Shown here in pieces: positions 37,164-45,776 of a DNA stretch of 64,000 bases. The stretch covers positions 2,480,001 to 2,544,000 of the forward strand of contig OY969109.1 in NCBI GenBank assembly GCA_963698015.1, written 5' to 3'. Source of the stretch: VAXT01 sp963698015. Its GTDB lineage: Bacteria > Actinomycetota > Thermoleophilia > Gaiellales > Gaiellaceae. The translations under genes and the position numbers were made by a program. Positions within the stretch are counted from its first letter, which is position 1. Every line of letters begins with the position of its first letter. The notes under the pieces were generated by a model, which did not search any database, had not been told where the DNA came from, and was given only the letters and a program-made list of their open reading frames with translations.

Positions 37164-38960
37164 ATGTCAAGACATAGCGGCGGCGCTCCAGACGGGACTC
37201 GTTCGAGCGCCCTCTGGGGGACGGGGAATCGCGGAGGCGATTCGCGCGCCAACGCCCTGTGGGGCAAGGGCGGGCGAGGCCTGTTGGTGATCCTGACCGT
37301 CCTATTCGTCACCACGATCCCGCTGGCGCAGGCCAGCCGGAATCCGGATCCGACGACCTATCTCGATCCGCTCCTCGAGGCCAAGGCGCACACGACTCCG
37401 AACGCGCTCGTCAACGTCATCATCCAGAGCAACGACGGCACCTCGAACGCGGAGAACGCGTTCCAGGCGGCCGGGAACGGCGACGCCTACGGCAACAGCG
37501 AGAGCATGAAGAGAAGGCTCAGGCTCGTCGGCTCGGTGTCGGCCACGATGAAGGCCAGGCGCGTGCTCGTGCTGGCTCGAAGGCCGGGGCTGACGATCAC
37601 GAGCGACGCACGGGTCAAGCTCGACGCGGCCCCGTCCTCGAACCAGGTCTGGCCGACGGCCGAGGCGCTTCGACCGCTCTGGCCGGACACCGAGCGGTAT
37701 CGCTCCACGACGCCCACGATTGCGATCGTCGACTCCGGAATCGACAAGAACCGGGCTGATTTCGACGGCGGCGCGCGCGTCGTCGCGGACCAGGTGATCA
37801 CGCAGCTCCTCCCGAACTCGCCGGGCGACGGTCGCGGGCACGGCACGTTCGTGGCCGGGATCGCAGCCGGCAGTGGCGCCAACTACGGCGGCGCGGCCCC
37901 TGGGGCGAAGCTCGTCTCGCTCGATGTCATGGACGACAACGGCATGGCCCGCACAAGCGACGTGATTGCCGCCGCCCAGTGGATCTACGAGCACAAGGAC
38001 CAGTACAACATCCGCGTCGCGAACTTCTCGCTGCACTCGACGGTTCCGAGCAACTTCACGAAGGATCCGCTCGACAAGGCGGTCGAGAAGCTCTGGCTCG
38101 GCGGCGTGACCGTCGTGGCGGCGGCCGGCAACTACGGCAATGCCGACGGCCCGAGCGGCGTCATGTTCGCACCCGGCAACGATCCGTTCGTGATTACCGT
38201 CGGCGCGGTCGACCTGGACGGCAGCGTCCGCGTCTGGAACCACGACGTCCCGTTCTGGTCGGCGTACGGCTACACGTACGACGGCTTCAGGAAGCCGGAG
38301 ATCTCTGCGGCCGGCCGGTACATGGTCGGCCCGATCCCGGCGAATGCGACCCTGCTCGCCGAGAAGCCCGAGAACGCGGTCGGGACCGGTTACATGCGCC
38401 TGTCCGGGACGTCGTTCGCAGCTCCCGTCGTCGCCGGCGCCGCGGCTCAGATCCTGGCCAGGCACCCGAGCTGGACACCCGATCAGGTGAAGGGCGCTCT
38501 CATGAAGGCTGCGCGGTACGTCCCCGATGCGCCTCCGGGCTCGGCCGGCGTGGGCGAGGTCAACGCCTACAGGGCGGTGAACGTGAGCAGGGCGCCGAAC
38601 CCGAACCTCGCACTGGACGCGTACCTCATGCCCGACCCGGCCGGAGGCGGCACCCCCGTCTTCGACGCGGCCAGCTGGAGCGACGCGGCCCAGGGGGACC
38701 ACAGCTGGGACGCCGCCAGCTGGTCGGACGCCTCCTGGAGCGACGTCTCCTGGACAGACGTGAGCTGGTCGGACGTGTCCTGGAGTGACGTGACCTGGTC
38801 GGACGTGACCTGGAGCGACGTGCTCGCGATGGCTGACGTCACCTGGGAGGACGCGGCCGACGGCGAGGTCGATCCACCGGAAGGCACGCCGACGGCCATG
38901 ACGCCGGAGGAAGAGGCGGCGGCCGAGGCGGACCCGGACCTCGGGCTGACCGATCCGTAA
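37164..38960 (+). CDS. Secreted S8 (subtilisin-like) serine peptidase with ALWG and SWSD repeats
   Basis: 598 aa. Catalytic triad Asp190 (IVDSGID), His226 (GRGHGTFVAG) and Ser417 (SGTSFAAP) are all present. Before the membrane/signal segment (residues 39-57) the motif ALWGxGxRG occurs twice, 15 residues apart (16-24 and 31-39). After the catalytic domain, residues about 502-562 form a Trp/Asp repeat of SWSD/SWTD/TWSD units, followed by an acidic tail. GGAGAGG precedes ATG 37164; an upstream ATG at 37041 lies in the structured leader. The repeats may be a surface or partner-binding element; that is inference. Confidence 0.9.
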   Translation: MSRHSGGAPDGTRSSALWGTGNRGGDSRANALWGKGGRGLLVILTVLFVTTIPLAQASRNPDPTTYLDPLLEAKAHTTPNALVNVIIQSNDGTSNAENAFQAAGNGDAYGNSESMKRRLRLVGSVSATMKARRVLVLARRPGLTITSDARVKLDAAPSSNQVWPTAEALRPLWPDTERYRSTTPTIAIVDSGIDKNRADFDGGARVVADQVITQLLPNSPGDGRGHGTFVAGIAAGSGANYGGAAPGAKLVSLDVMDDNGMARTSDVIAAAQWIYEHKDQYNIRVANFSLHSTVPSNFTKDPLDKAVEKLWLGGVTVVAAAGNYGNADGPSGVMFAPGNDPFVITVGAVDLDGSVRVWNHDVPFWSAYGYTYDGFRKPEISAAGRYMVGPIPANATLLAEKPENAVGTGYMRLSGTSFAAPVVAGAAAQILARHPSWTPDQVKGALMKAARYVPDAPPGSAGVGEVNAYRAVNVSRAPNPNLALDAYLMPDPAGGGTPVFDAASWSDAAQGDHSWDAASWSDASWSDVSWTDVSWSDVSWSDVTWSDVTWSDVLAMADVTWEDAADGEVDPPEGTPTAMTPEEEAAAEADPDLGLTDP

Positions 38961-38975
38961 CTCGAACCTCGCGGC

Positions 38976-39000
38976 AGAGGCCGGCCTGGTGCCGGCCTCT
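38976..39000 (+). terminator. Hairpin after the subtilase gene
   Basis: Perfect 10 bp stem AGAGGCCGGC/GCCGGCCTCT with loop CTGGT, 16 nt after the stop codon. No U-run follows. Confidence 0.6.
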
Positions 39001-39102
39001 CCGCTCACTCGTACGGGGGAGGCCGAGCCGCTTGACGGCCCTTAACTTGAGACACGGAGCCACCTTTCTCGGCGGCTCCGGACCGGGATTAGGAGACTTG
39101 AC

Positions 39103-39138
39103 ATGCGGCACCGGCGACCGATCGTGAGCGCGGCGTGA
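39103..39138 (+). CDS. Possible 11-codon leader peptide upstream of the GGDEF/HD-GYP gene
   Basis: ATG 39103 is preceded by AGGAGAC at a good distance and encodes MRHRRPIVSAA. Its TGA overlaps the GTG start of the next gene (GTGA). The good ribosome-binding site belongs to this small frame rather than to the long gene, which suggests coupled translation. Too short to judge by composition; the alternative is that the site serves the GTG at a long distance. Confidence 0.35.
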   Translation: MRHRRPIVSAA

Positions 39139-41888
39139 GCGCCGTTCCCTCCGAGGTTTCCTTCGGCGAGCGCCCGGAGCGGACTCCGAGCGGAAACGCT
39201 CGGCTCTCGATCGCGGCCACCGCGTACCTGATCGCGATTGCGATCCTGGCCGGGCTCCTCGCGGCGCCCTTCGTCCCACGGCTCCAGACGCAGACCTACA
39301 GCGCGCGCGTCTGGGTCACGTTCCTGCTGTTCGCAACCGGCGCCGCGCTCGCACAGGTGGCGCTCGTCAAGATCGGGCGCAACCAGTCGTACCACGCGAC
39401 GAACGTCTTCTTGATCCCCGCGATCCTGCTGCTTCCGCCCGAGCTCGTCGTGGTCGTGGCGGTCGTCCAGCACATCCCGGCCTGGTTGAAGAACCGCACT
39501 GCCTGGTATCGCGAGTGCTTCAACATCTGCAACTACGTGATCGCGTCGATCGCGGCCTGGGGGACGGTGAGGCTGATCCTCCATGCCGACGGCCTCGTCT
39601 CGAGCACGGGCTTCCGGCTCGCCGTCGCGGGCCTCGCCTGCTCGGTCGTGCTCGTCGGCCTGAACCACGCGATGCTCGCGCCGATGCTGCTGCTCGGCCA
39701 CGGGTACAGGATCCGTGAGTCGGGCCTGTTCTCGTTCCACGGGCTCTCGACCGAGCTCGCCCTCGCGGCCCTCGGCGTCGTCGTCGCGACCTTCTGGTAC
39801 GCCGACCCGTGGCTGATCCCGTTCGCCGTCGCGCCGGTGCTCCTGATCCACCGCTCGCTCTCGGTTCCGCAGCTCGAGGCGGAGGCCCGGGTCGACCCGA
39901 AGACGGGGCTCTTCAACGCGCGCCACTTCGGGGCCGCGCTCAACGAGGAGATCGTGCGCTCGGCGCGCTTCGACCGGCCCCTGGCGCTGATCATGGCCGA
40001 CCTCGACCTCCTGCGCGACATCAACAACACGTACGGCCATCTCGCGGGCGACGCCGTGCTGAAAGGCATCGCCGAGGTGTTTCGAACGAGCCTCAGGCAC
40101 TACGACGTCCCGGCCCGGTTCGGCGGCGAGGAGTTCAGCATCCTGCTGCCCGAGACGAGCCCTGAGGAGGCGATGGAGATCGCCGAGCGGATTCGCCGCG
40201 AGGTCGCCGATCGCACATTCGACATCGAGACCTCCAGCGAGCCGATCCGCGCGACGATCTCGGTCGGCGTGGCCGCCTACCCGCGCGACGGCCAGGACGC
40301 GAACGAGCTGATCCACCAGGCTGACCTCGCGGTCTACCGTGCGAAGCTTCAGGGCCGCAACCGCGCGCTCGACGCGAGCTCCGAGCCGCTGGCCGTGCCG
40401 AGCGACCGCAAGCCCCGCCTGGTCGCAGTACCCGAAACCGGCGACCACCTCCAGCCGCTGCCGCCGGCGGTCGAGCTGATCCCACCGGAGGAGCGCCGGC
40501 ATCCCCGAACGCATGCGGTTCACGGGCCGCGCTTCCTCTCGCTCTCGCCCCGCCTCGCACTCCTCGTGGGGCTCGTTTCGGTGGTCGGAATCGGAGCGGG
40601 CGTGCTGGGGCTCCTGCTCGGCTCCAACCACGACGCCTTCGCGCTCGTCGCCCTCGTCGTGCTCGTCGGCTTCGGCCAGGCGCTCGCGATCGAGGTGGAC
40701 GACGGCGGCTCGATCTCGGTCAGCGCGGTCGGTTCGCTCGCCGGCGCGGCCCTCTTCGGCCCGCGCGCGGCGCTCGTCCTCGCCGCGACGACCGCGGTCG
40801 TCGAGTGGAGCGCCCGCAGGTCGGAGATCCACCGGGTCCTCTTCAACATCGGCGCGCTCACGCTCTCGTCGCTCGCCGCGGCCTGCGTGTTCGCCGTCGG
40901 CTTCGAGAGCACGCTCGGAGAGTTCGTCACGGCCGCGGCCGGCCTCGTCGCCGGGCTTGCCTACTTCGCGGTCAACACCGGCCTCCTCAGCGTGGCGATC
41001 TCGATGGAGGGCCACGAGCCCGTGCGGCGCGTCTGGCACGAGCGGTTCGCGTGGCTCGCGACGCACTGGATCGTCTACGGCTTCGTCGGCGGCGTGATGG
41101 CGATCGCGTACCACGCTGCGGGCCTGTACGCGCTGGCGGTCTTCGCGGTGCCGCTGCTCCTCATGCGCAAGACGCAGGAGGCGTACCTCAAGCACACGCA
41201 GCGAAGCGCACAGAAGCTGCGGGCGGCCGCGGAGACGATCCAGAGCCAGAACGTGTCGCTCGAGAAGGCCAACCAGCTCCTGCGCGAGCGCTCGACGGCC
41301 GCGATGGAGAGCCTCTCCGCCACCGTCGACGCGCGCGACGCGTACACGGCGGGTCACTCACGGCGCGTCCAGCAGCTCGCGCTGGCGATCGGCCGCGAGC
41401 TCGGGCTCTCGCAGACCGAGCTCGATCTGCTCGGCCACGCGGCGCTCTTCCACGACATCGGCAAGCTGGCGGTCCCCGACGCGATCCTGCTCAAGCCCGC
41501 GGTCCTCACCGACGAGGAGTGGACGCTGATGCAGCGGCACTCCGACGAGGGTGCGCGGATCATCGACCGTCTCGGCTTCCTGAACGACGCCGTTCCGTCG
41601 ATCCGCCATCACCACGAGCGGTTCGACGGCGGCGGCTATCCGGACGGCCTGAAAGGGGAGGAGATCCCGCTCGGCGCACGGATCATCCACGTCGCTGACG
41701 CGCTCGACTCGATGCTGACGACGCGTATCTATCGAGCGGCGCGGCCCGCGATGGAGGCGATGGACGAGCTCAGGCGCGCCGCCGGGACGCAGTTCTGCCC
41801 ACGCTGTGTCAGGGCGCTCGAGCGGGTGCTCCCGCCGGAGATCCTCGCCGACGAGGCCGCCAGGCACGACCTGCTCGCCGTTTCGTAG
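39135..41888 (+). CDS. Membrane GGDEF plus HD-GYP protein (cyclic-di-GMP synthesis and hydrolysis)
   Basis: 917 aa. Order: first membrane module (residues about 25-250, six or seven helices), GGDEF domain with active GGEEF at 330-334 and an inhibitory I-site RHYD five residues before it, a linker, a second membrane module (about 475-690), then HD-GYP with HDIGKLAVPDAIL near 773 and HHERFDGGGYP near 826. Both catalytic sites look intact, so the protein could make and break c-di-GMP. Having two membrane modules split around the GGDEF is unusual. GTG 39135 overlaps a small upstream frame. Confidence 0.9.
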   Translation: MSAVPSEVSFGERPERTPSGNARLSIAATAYLIAIAILAGLLAAPFVPRLQTQTYSARVWVTFLLFATGAALAQVALVKIGRNQSYHATNVFLIPAILLLPPELVVVVAVVQHIPAWLKNRTAWYRECFNICNYVIASIAAWGTVRLILHADGLVSSTGFRLAVAGLACSVVLVGLNHAMLAPMLLLGHGYRIRESGLFSFHGLSTELALAALGVVVATFWYADPWLIPFAVAPVLLIHRSLSVPQLEAEARVDPKTGLFNARHFGAALNEEIVRSARFDRPLALIMADLDLLRDINNTYGHLAGDAVLKGIAEVFRTSLRHYDVPARFGGEEFSILLPETSPEEAMEIAERIRREVADRTFDIETSSEPIRATISVGVAAYPRDGQDANELIHQADLAVYRAKLQGRNRALDASSEPLAVPSDRKPRLVAVPETGDHLQPLPPAVELIPPEERRHPRTHAVHGPRFLSLSPRLALLVGLVSVVGIGAGVLGLLLGSNHDAFALVALVVLVGFGQALAIEVDDGGSISVSAVGSLAGAALFGPRAALVLAATTAVVEWSARRSEIHRVLFNIGALTLSSLAAACVFAVGFESTLGEFVTAAAGLVAGLAYFAVNTGLLSVAISMEGHEPVRRVWHERFAWLATHWIVYGFVGGVMAIAYHAAGLYALAVFAVPLLLMRKTQEAYLKHTQRSAQKLRAAAETIQSQNVSLEKANQLLRERSTAAMESLSATVDARDAYTAGHSRRVQQLALAIGRELGLSQTELDLLGHAALFHDIGKLAVPDAILLKPAVLTDEEWTLMQRHSDEGARIIDRLGFLNDAVPSIRHHHERFDGGGYPDGLKGEEIPLGARIIHVADALDSMLTTRIYRAARPAMEAMDELRRAAGTQFCPRCVRALERVLPPEILADEAARHDLLAVS

Positions 41889-41914
41889 CAGTGCTTCAGT
41901 TTCCTAGCGCGGGC

Positions 41915-41942
41915 TTGCAAGTTCTCTAGTCTGTTCTATTCT
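41915..41942 (+). promoter_or_regulatory. Promoter of the HNH-repeat gene
   Basis: TTGCAA (41915-41920), a 16 nt spacer and TATTCT (41937-41942), 7 nt before ATG 41950, in an AT-rich stretch. Best sigma-70-like promoter in the window; the transcript would be leaderless. Confidence 0.6.
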
Positions 41943-41949
41943 TCTTTGC

Positions 41950-42669
41950 ATGCCCCGGAAACGCCGGGCCCCGCAGCCTGTGCGACGCATCGATCCGGCC
42001 GCCCTCGCAGAGTTCCAGGCCGGAATACGCAAGCGCTACTCGAACGAGGAGATCCTCGAGCAGCTGCGCGCCTGCGCCGAACGGTTGGGGCGCTCGCCGA
42101 CGATGCGCGAGTTCGAAGCCGACCCGGAGACGACCGTTCATCCGCAGACAGTCATCCAGCACTTCAAGAGCTGGAACGAGGCGAAGCGGCAGGCCGGGCT
42201 CGTCCCGCGCCGGTTCGCGCAGCCCGCGGACCTGATCAGGCAGCTGCGTGAGCTAGGCGACGAGCTGGGCCGCCCGCCGACTGCGAAGGATCTCGACGAG
42301 CACCGCAACTCGATGCCGTCCAAGTCTCTCTACTGGCACATGTTCGGCTCGCTGAAGAACGCGCTGCGAGAGGCCGGGTTCGACGTCCCGGTGGGGGAGG
42401 AGAGGCTCGAGCGCGCGATCGACCAGGGCGCCGCGCTCGCGAGAAAGCTGGGCCGGCTGCCGAAGTTCGCCGACTGGAAGCAGGCGCGCAGCGCGGATCC
42501 GGAGCTCCTCAGCGAGTGGCAGATCTACCGGATGCTCGAGCCGCACAAAGGAGCATGGGCCGCGTTTCAGTACCTGGTTCGCGAGCGGCTGCTCGAGGAT
42601 GGGGTGGAGGTGTCGCCTGAAGGACGGCTCAGACGGCCGCGATCGCGGCGAGGAGGCGCAGGCAGGTAA
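41950..42669 (+). CDS. DNA-binding protein with homing-endonuclease-associated (HNH_repeat) helices
   Basis: 239 aa, basic. Three or four copies of a helix unit are visible, with pattern I-LRACAERLGRSPTMREFE, LRELGDELGRPPTAKDLDE and LARKLGRLPKFADW, each followed by a W-H-FGSLKNAL-EAG or SWNEAKRQAGL segment. Such repeats occur beside HNH or LAGLIDADG nucleases and in stand-alone DNA-binding proteins of actinobacteria and haloarchaea. No nuclease motif is present here. A strong leaderless promoter precedes it. Its 3' end overlaps the convergent amidotransferase gene by 41 nt. The function is unknown; a regulatory role is inferred. Confidence 0.8.
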   Translation: MPRKRRAPQPVRRIDPAALAEFQAGIRKRYSNEEILEQLRACAERLGRSPTMREFEADPETTVHPQTVIQHFKSWNEAKRQAGLVPRRFAQPADLIRQLRELGDELGRPPTAKDLDEHRNSMPSKSLYWHMFGSLKNALREAGFDVPVGEERLERAIDQGAALARKLGRLPKFADWKQARSADPELLSEWQIYRMLEPHKGAWAAFQYLVRERLLEDGVEVSPEGRLRRPRSRRGGAGR

Positions 42670-43417
42670 CGCCCTCCTGGGGCGCACGCACAGCCGGGAG
42701 CGGCGTCTCCTCGAACGCGCTGTCGGGCCGGAACCGGATCGCCTTCTGCCGGCGGCCCTCGACGAGCGGGACGAGGATCCCTTCGGGCAACTCGCGCTTG
42801 CGGAGCGTCACGCCGAGGTACCGCTCGACGACCTCGAGCGTCTTCTTCGTCGAGGCGAAGAACGCCTCGCTCAGGCCCTCTCCGAGCCAGAGCGGACGGC
42901 CGACGCCGCGTGCGATGTACACGGTGTCGGGCTCGCGCTCGTCGAACCAGGCGGTGGCCATCGACCCGCAGAGCTCCTCGAGCGCCTCGGGCTTGGGGCC
43001 GTACTCATCGACGAGGGCGAAGATCGCCTCGCTGTCGACGGTCATCTCGGGCTCGTGCCGCTCGAAGCCGTACCGGGCGAAGATCTCCTCGTCGTTGACG
43101 ATGATCCCGTTGTGAACGCCCTTGACGGCGCCGTGCCGGACGGGATGGTTGTTGGCCTCGATCCCCGGATGGCCCTTCGTGTAGTCGCGCACGTGGAGAA
43201 TCGCCTGATTCGCCTCCTGCGGGATTGCCAGGCGGTCGAGGAGCGCGCTCGCTCCGGAGCGCTGCTTGTGGAACGACAGGTCGCCGGCCGTGACGCGGTA
43301 CGCATAGCCCGCGGCGTCCGCGCCGCGCTCCGCGATGCCCGCGAGCAGGGCCTGAGCCGCGAGCGTTCGGTCGACGCGACTCGCGCGATGGAAGCTGTAT
43401 CCGGCAATGCCACACAT
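42629..43417 (-). CDS. Stand-alone class II glutamine amidotransferase
   Basis: 262 aa Ntn hydrolase beginning MCGIAGY, so Cys2 becomes the nucleophile after Met removal. The HVRDYTKG, NNHPVRHG and VHNGIIVND motifs match the glutaminase half of GlmS/PurF. No synthase domain follows, placing it with YafJ/GATase_6-type proteins. The reaction partner is unknown. TAGCAT lies 7 nt upstream of ATG 43417. Confidence 0.88.
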   Translation of the reverse strand: MCGIAGYSFHRASRVDRTLAAQALLAGIAERGADAAGYAYRVTAGDLSFHKQRSGASALLDRLAIPQEANQAILHVRDYTKGHPGIEANNHPVRHGAVKGVHNGIIVNDEEIFARYGFERHEPEMTVDSEAIFALVDEYGPKPEALEELCGSMATAWFDEREPDTVYIARGVGRPLWLGEGLSEAFFASTKKTLEVVERYLGVTLRKRELPEGILVPLVEGRRQKAIRFRPDSAFEETPLPAVRAPQEGVTCLRLLAAIAAV

Positions 43418-43424
43418 TTGAACG

Positions 43425-43430
43425 ATGCTA
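43425..43430 (-). promoter_or_regulatory. -10 box of the class II amidotransferase gene
   Basis: TAGCAT on the minus strand, 7 nt before ATG 43417, suggests a leaderless transcript. Confidence 0.5.
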
Positions 43431-43570
43431 GAAGTCCGGCTGGACGACCCCGTCCTCGATTTCCAGACGTACCCTTCCTTCCCTCTTCGACGCAGAACAG
43501 CCGCATCAGTTAGGGGAGAACCTCCCTCGTTCGGGGGGACCCCGGCTAAGCCACCCCCAGTCGAGTGACC

Positions 43571-43576
43571 GATACA
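43571..43576 (+). promoter_or_regulatory. -10-like box of the first sigma factor gene
   Basis: GATACA lies 7 nt before ATG 43584. The 166 bp region between the divergent genes also holds a GC hairpin near 43512-43540. Confidence 0.4.
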
Positions 43577-43583
43577 CGTCGCG

Positions 43584-44543
43584 ATGGCGCGGCCTTTGAC
43601 TCAGCGACCCGCGGAAGACGACCCCACCCCCGAGCCCAAGCTCGAGGTCGTTCCCGAGCCTGCACAGCTCGACGAGCCCGTCGAGGTCGAGGAGAAGGAC
43701 CCCTACGACGCGGTCGCCGCGATCACGCAGGACCCGCTGAAGCTCTACGTCCGCCAGATCGGCGACGGCCCCCTGCTCACGCCGCAGGAGGAACGCGAGC
43801 TGGCTCGCCTCAAGGACGCGGGCGACGAGGCGGCGAAGCGCCGCCTGATCGAGTGCAACCTCCGGCTCGTGATGTCGATCACGCGGAACTACACGAAGGC
43901 CGGCGTCCCGCTGCTCGATCTGATCCAGGAAGGCAACCTCGGCCTGATCCGCGCTGTCGAGAAGTTCGACTACAAGCTCGGCTACAAGCTCTCGACGTAC
44001 GCAACCTGGTGGATCCGCCAGGCCGTGACCCGTGCGCTCGCCGACCAGGGGAGGACGATTCGCCTTCCGGTGCACGTCGCCGAGCAAACGCGCAAGGTGC
44101 TGCGCGCACGGCGCATCCTCGCGCAGAAGCTGAACCGCGACCCGGAGATCCCCGAGATCGCCAAGGAGGCGGGTGTCACGCCCGAGCGCGTCCAGGAGCT
44201 CCTGGAGCTGATCCAGGATCCCGTCAGCCTCGAGACACCGGTGGGGGACGGGGAGAGCGTGTACAGCGACCTGATCGAGGACACGAAGTCCGACCAGCCC
44301 GACGCCGCAACCGCCAAGCTGCTCCGTTCCCGCGAGCTCGCTGGCGCGTTGCGCCGCCTGAGCCCGCGCATGCGCCGAGTCCTCGCGCTCCGCTTCGGCC
44401 TCGACGGCGAGTCGCCGCAGACGCTGGAGCAGGTCGGCCTCGGCCTCGGCATCACCCGCGAGCGAGTGCGCCAGCTCGAGTCCCGCGCGCTCAGAGAGCT
44501 ACGCCAGGCCGCTCCGGGCCTTCAGCTCTACCTCGAGAATTGA
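43584..44543 (+). CDS. RNA polymerase sigma-70 family factor (SigA/SigB group)
   Basis: 319 aa. Region 1.2 (DPLKLYVRQIGDGPLLTPQEE), region 2 (NLRLVMSITRNYTKAGVPLL, DLIQEGNLGLIRAVEKFDY, STYATWWIRQAV), region 3 (RTIRLPVHVAEQ) and region 4 with TRERVRQLESRALRELR are complete. It lacks an extended region 1.1, and the N-terminal 40 residues are Pro/Glu-rich. Class 1/2 primary-like sigma factor. A second related factor is convergent to it, 54 bp away. Confidence 0.93.
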   Translation: MARPLTQRPAEDDPTPEPKLEVVPEPAQLDEPVEVEEKDPYDAVAAITQDPLKLYVRQIGDGPLLTPQEERELARLKDAGDEAAKRRLIECNLRLVMSITRNYTKAGVPLLDLIQEGNLGLIRAVEKFDYKLGYKLSTYATWWIRQAVTRALADQGRTIRLPVHVAEQTRKVLRARRILAQKLNRDPEIPEIAKEAGVTPERVQELLELIQDPVSLETPVGDGESVYSDLIEDTKSDQPDAATAKLLRSRELAGALRRLSPRMRRVLALRFGLDGESPQTLEQVGLGLGITRERVRQLESRALRELRQAAPGLQLYLEN

Positions 44544-44553
44544 TCGAAAGTCC

Positions 44554-44570
44554 GGCGCGCTCCGCGCGCC
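44554..44570. terminator. Bidirectional hairpin between the two sigma genes
   Basis: Perfect 7 bp stem GGCGCGC/GCGCGCC with a 3 nt loop in the 53 bp between the convergent stop codons. Confidence 0.55.
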
Positions 44571-44596
44571 ATGACGGGCGCCTCGACTGCGGGCCG

Positions 44597-45643
44597 TTAC
44601 CCGGCCACAGATTCCATCTCTCGGAGCTTCGAGAGACGGCGCAGCGCGTGCACTTCGATCTGCCGGACTCGCTCGCGGGTCAGACCCAGGGTGCGGCCGA
44701 TCTCCTCGAGCGTCTTCGGTTCCAGGTCGGCCAGGCCGTAGCGGAGGCAGATCACCTTTCGCTCGCGGTCTGAAAGCGCGGCGAGCCCACGGACGAGAGC
44801 CTGGCTGCGGAGCGTGATCTCGACCTCGTCCTCGGGTGACGGCCCATCGCCGGCGACGAAATCTCCGAAGACCGCGTCGTCCTGCTCGCCGACGGGCTGG
44901 TCGAGGCTCGTCGACGCACGCGCGGCGGCCTTCACCTCGCGTGCCTGCTCGAGCGGCAGGCTGGCTTCCTCGGCGATCTCCGCGAGCGTCGGCTCGCGGC
45001 CGAGCTGCGTCCAGAGCATCCGCTCGGCCTTGTTCATCTTCTGCAGCCGCTCGACGATGTGCACCGGCATCCGGATCGTGCGCGCCTTGTCGGCCAGCGC
45101 ACGAGCGACCGCCTGGCGGATCCACCACGTCGCGTACGTCGAGAATTTGTAGCCGCGCCGCCAGTCGAACTTCTCGACTGCGCGGATCAGCCCGAGCGTC
45201 CCTTCCTGAATCAGGTCGAGGAACGGCAGGCCTTGGTTGCGATAGTTCTTCGCGATCGAGACGACGAGGCGCAGGTTGGACTGGATCATGCGCTGCTTCG
45301 CGTCGAGGTCGCCTCGCTCGATCCGCTTCGAGAGCTCGACCTCCTGCGCCGCGGTCAGGAGCGCATGACGGCCGGCCTCGCGCAGGAACAGCTGGAGCGC
45401 GTCCGTCGTCGTCTCGTAGACGATCGGCTGTGGCGCAGGCTGCTGCTCCTCCTTGTCCTCGACGACGTCGATGCCGCGCTGCTCGCACTCGCGGTGGAGG
45501 GCCTCGGCTTCGAGCTCGCTCATCTCGTGCGTCTCGACGAGCTCGGTGAGCTCGGACGCCCGGATAGAGCCGGCCTGCTCGGCCGTTTCGATTACTTCGC
45601 GTACGTCCTCCGCCGTGAGGACGTGCTCGATCTCAACTGTCAT
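44597..45643 (-). CDS. RNA polymerase sigma factor RpoD/SigA-like
   Basis: 348 aa. An N-terminal region 1.1-like helical domain (residues 1-65, acidic) is followed by regions 1.2, 2 (NLRLVVSIAKNYRNQGLPFL, STYATWWIRQAVARAL), 3 (RTIRMPVHIVERL) and 4 (YGLADLEPKTLEEIG, TRERVRQIEVHALRRL). Presence of region 1.1 makes it the better candidate for the housekeeping sigma factor of the two neighbours. Which one is primary cannot be proven from sequence. Confidence 0.93.
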   Translation of the reverse strand: MTVEIEHVLTAEDVREVIETAEQAGSIRASELTELVETHEMSELEAEALHRECEQRGIDVVEDKEEQQPAPQPIVYETTTDALQLFLREAGRHALLTAAQEVELSKRIERGDLDAKQRMIQSNLRLVVSIAKNYRNQGLPFLDLIQEGTLGLIRAVEKFDWRRGYKFSTYATWWIRQAVARALADKARTIRMPVHIVERLQKMNKAERMLWTQLGREPTLAEIAEEASLPLEQAREVKAAARASTSLDQPVGEQDDAVFGDFVAGDGPSPEDEVEITLRSQALVRGLAALSDRERKVICLRYGLADLEPKTLEEIGRTLGLTRERVRQIEVHALRRLSKLREMESVAG

Positions 45644-45776
45644 GCAGCTCGGGTTCTCAATACCAGGGCGATTGAAAGATGAAACACGAAAGCCACGGCC
45701 GGAGCAAGGTTCCGGCCTTTCAGGTATGACGCACGATAGCGCGTGATCGCCGATCGCACTCTCCGGTGGCCGGCGG

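Noticed and set aside
44499..45488. Second long minus-strand frame over the RpoD-like gene
   Set aside because: Arg/Ala-rich shadow of the conserved sigma factor frame, typical of high-GC DNA.
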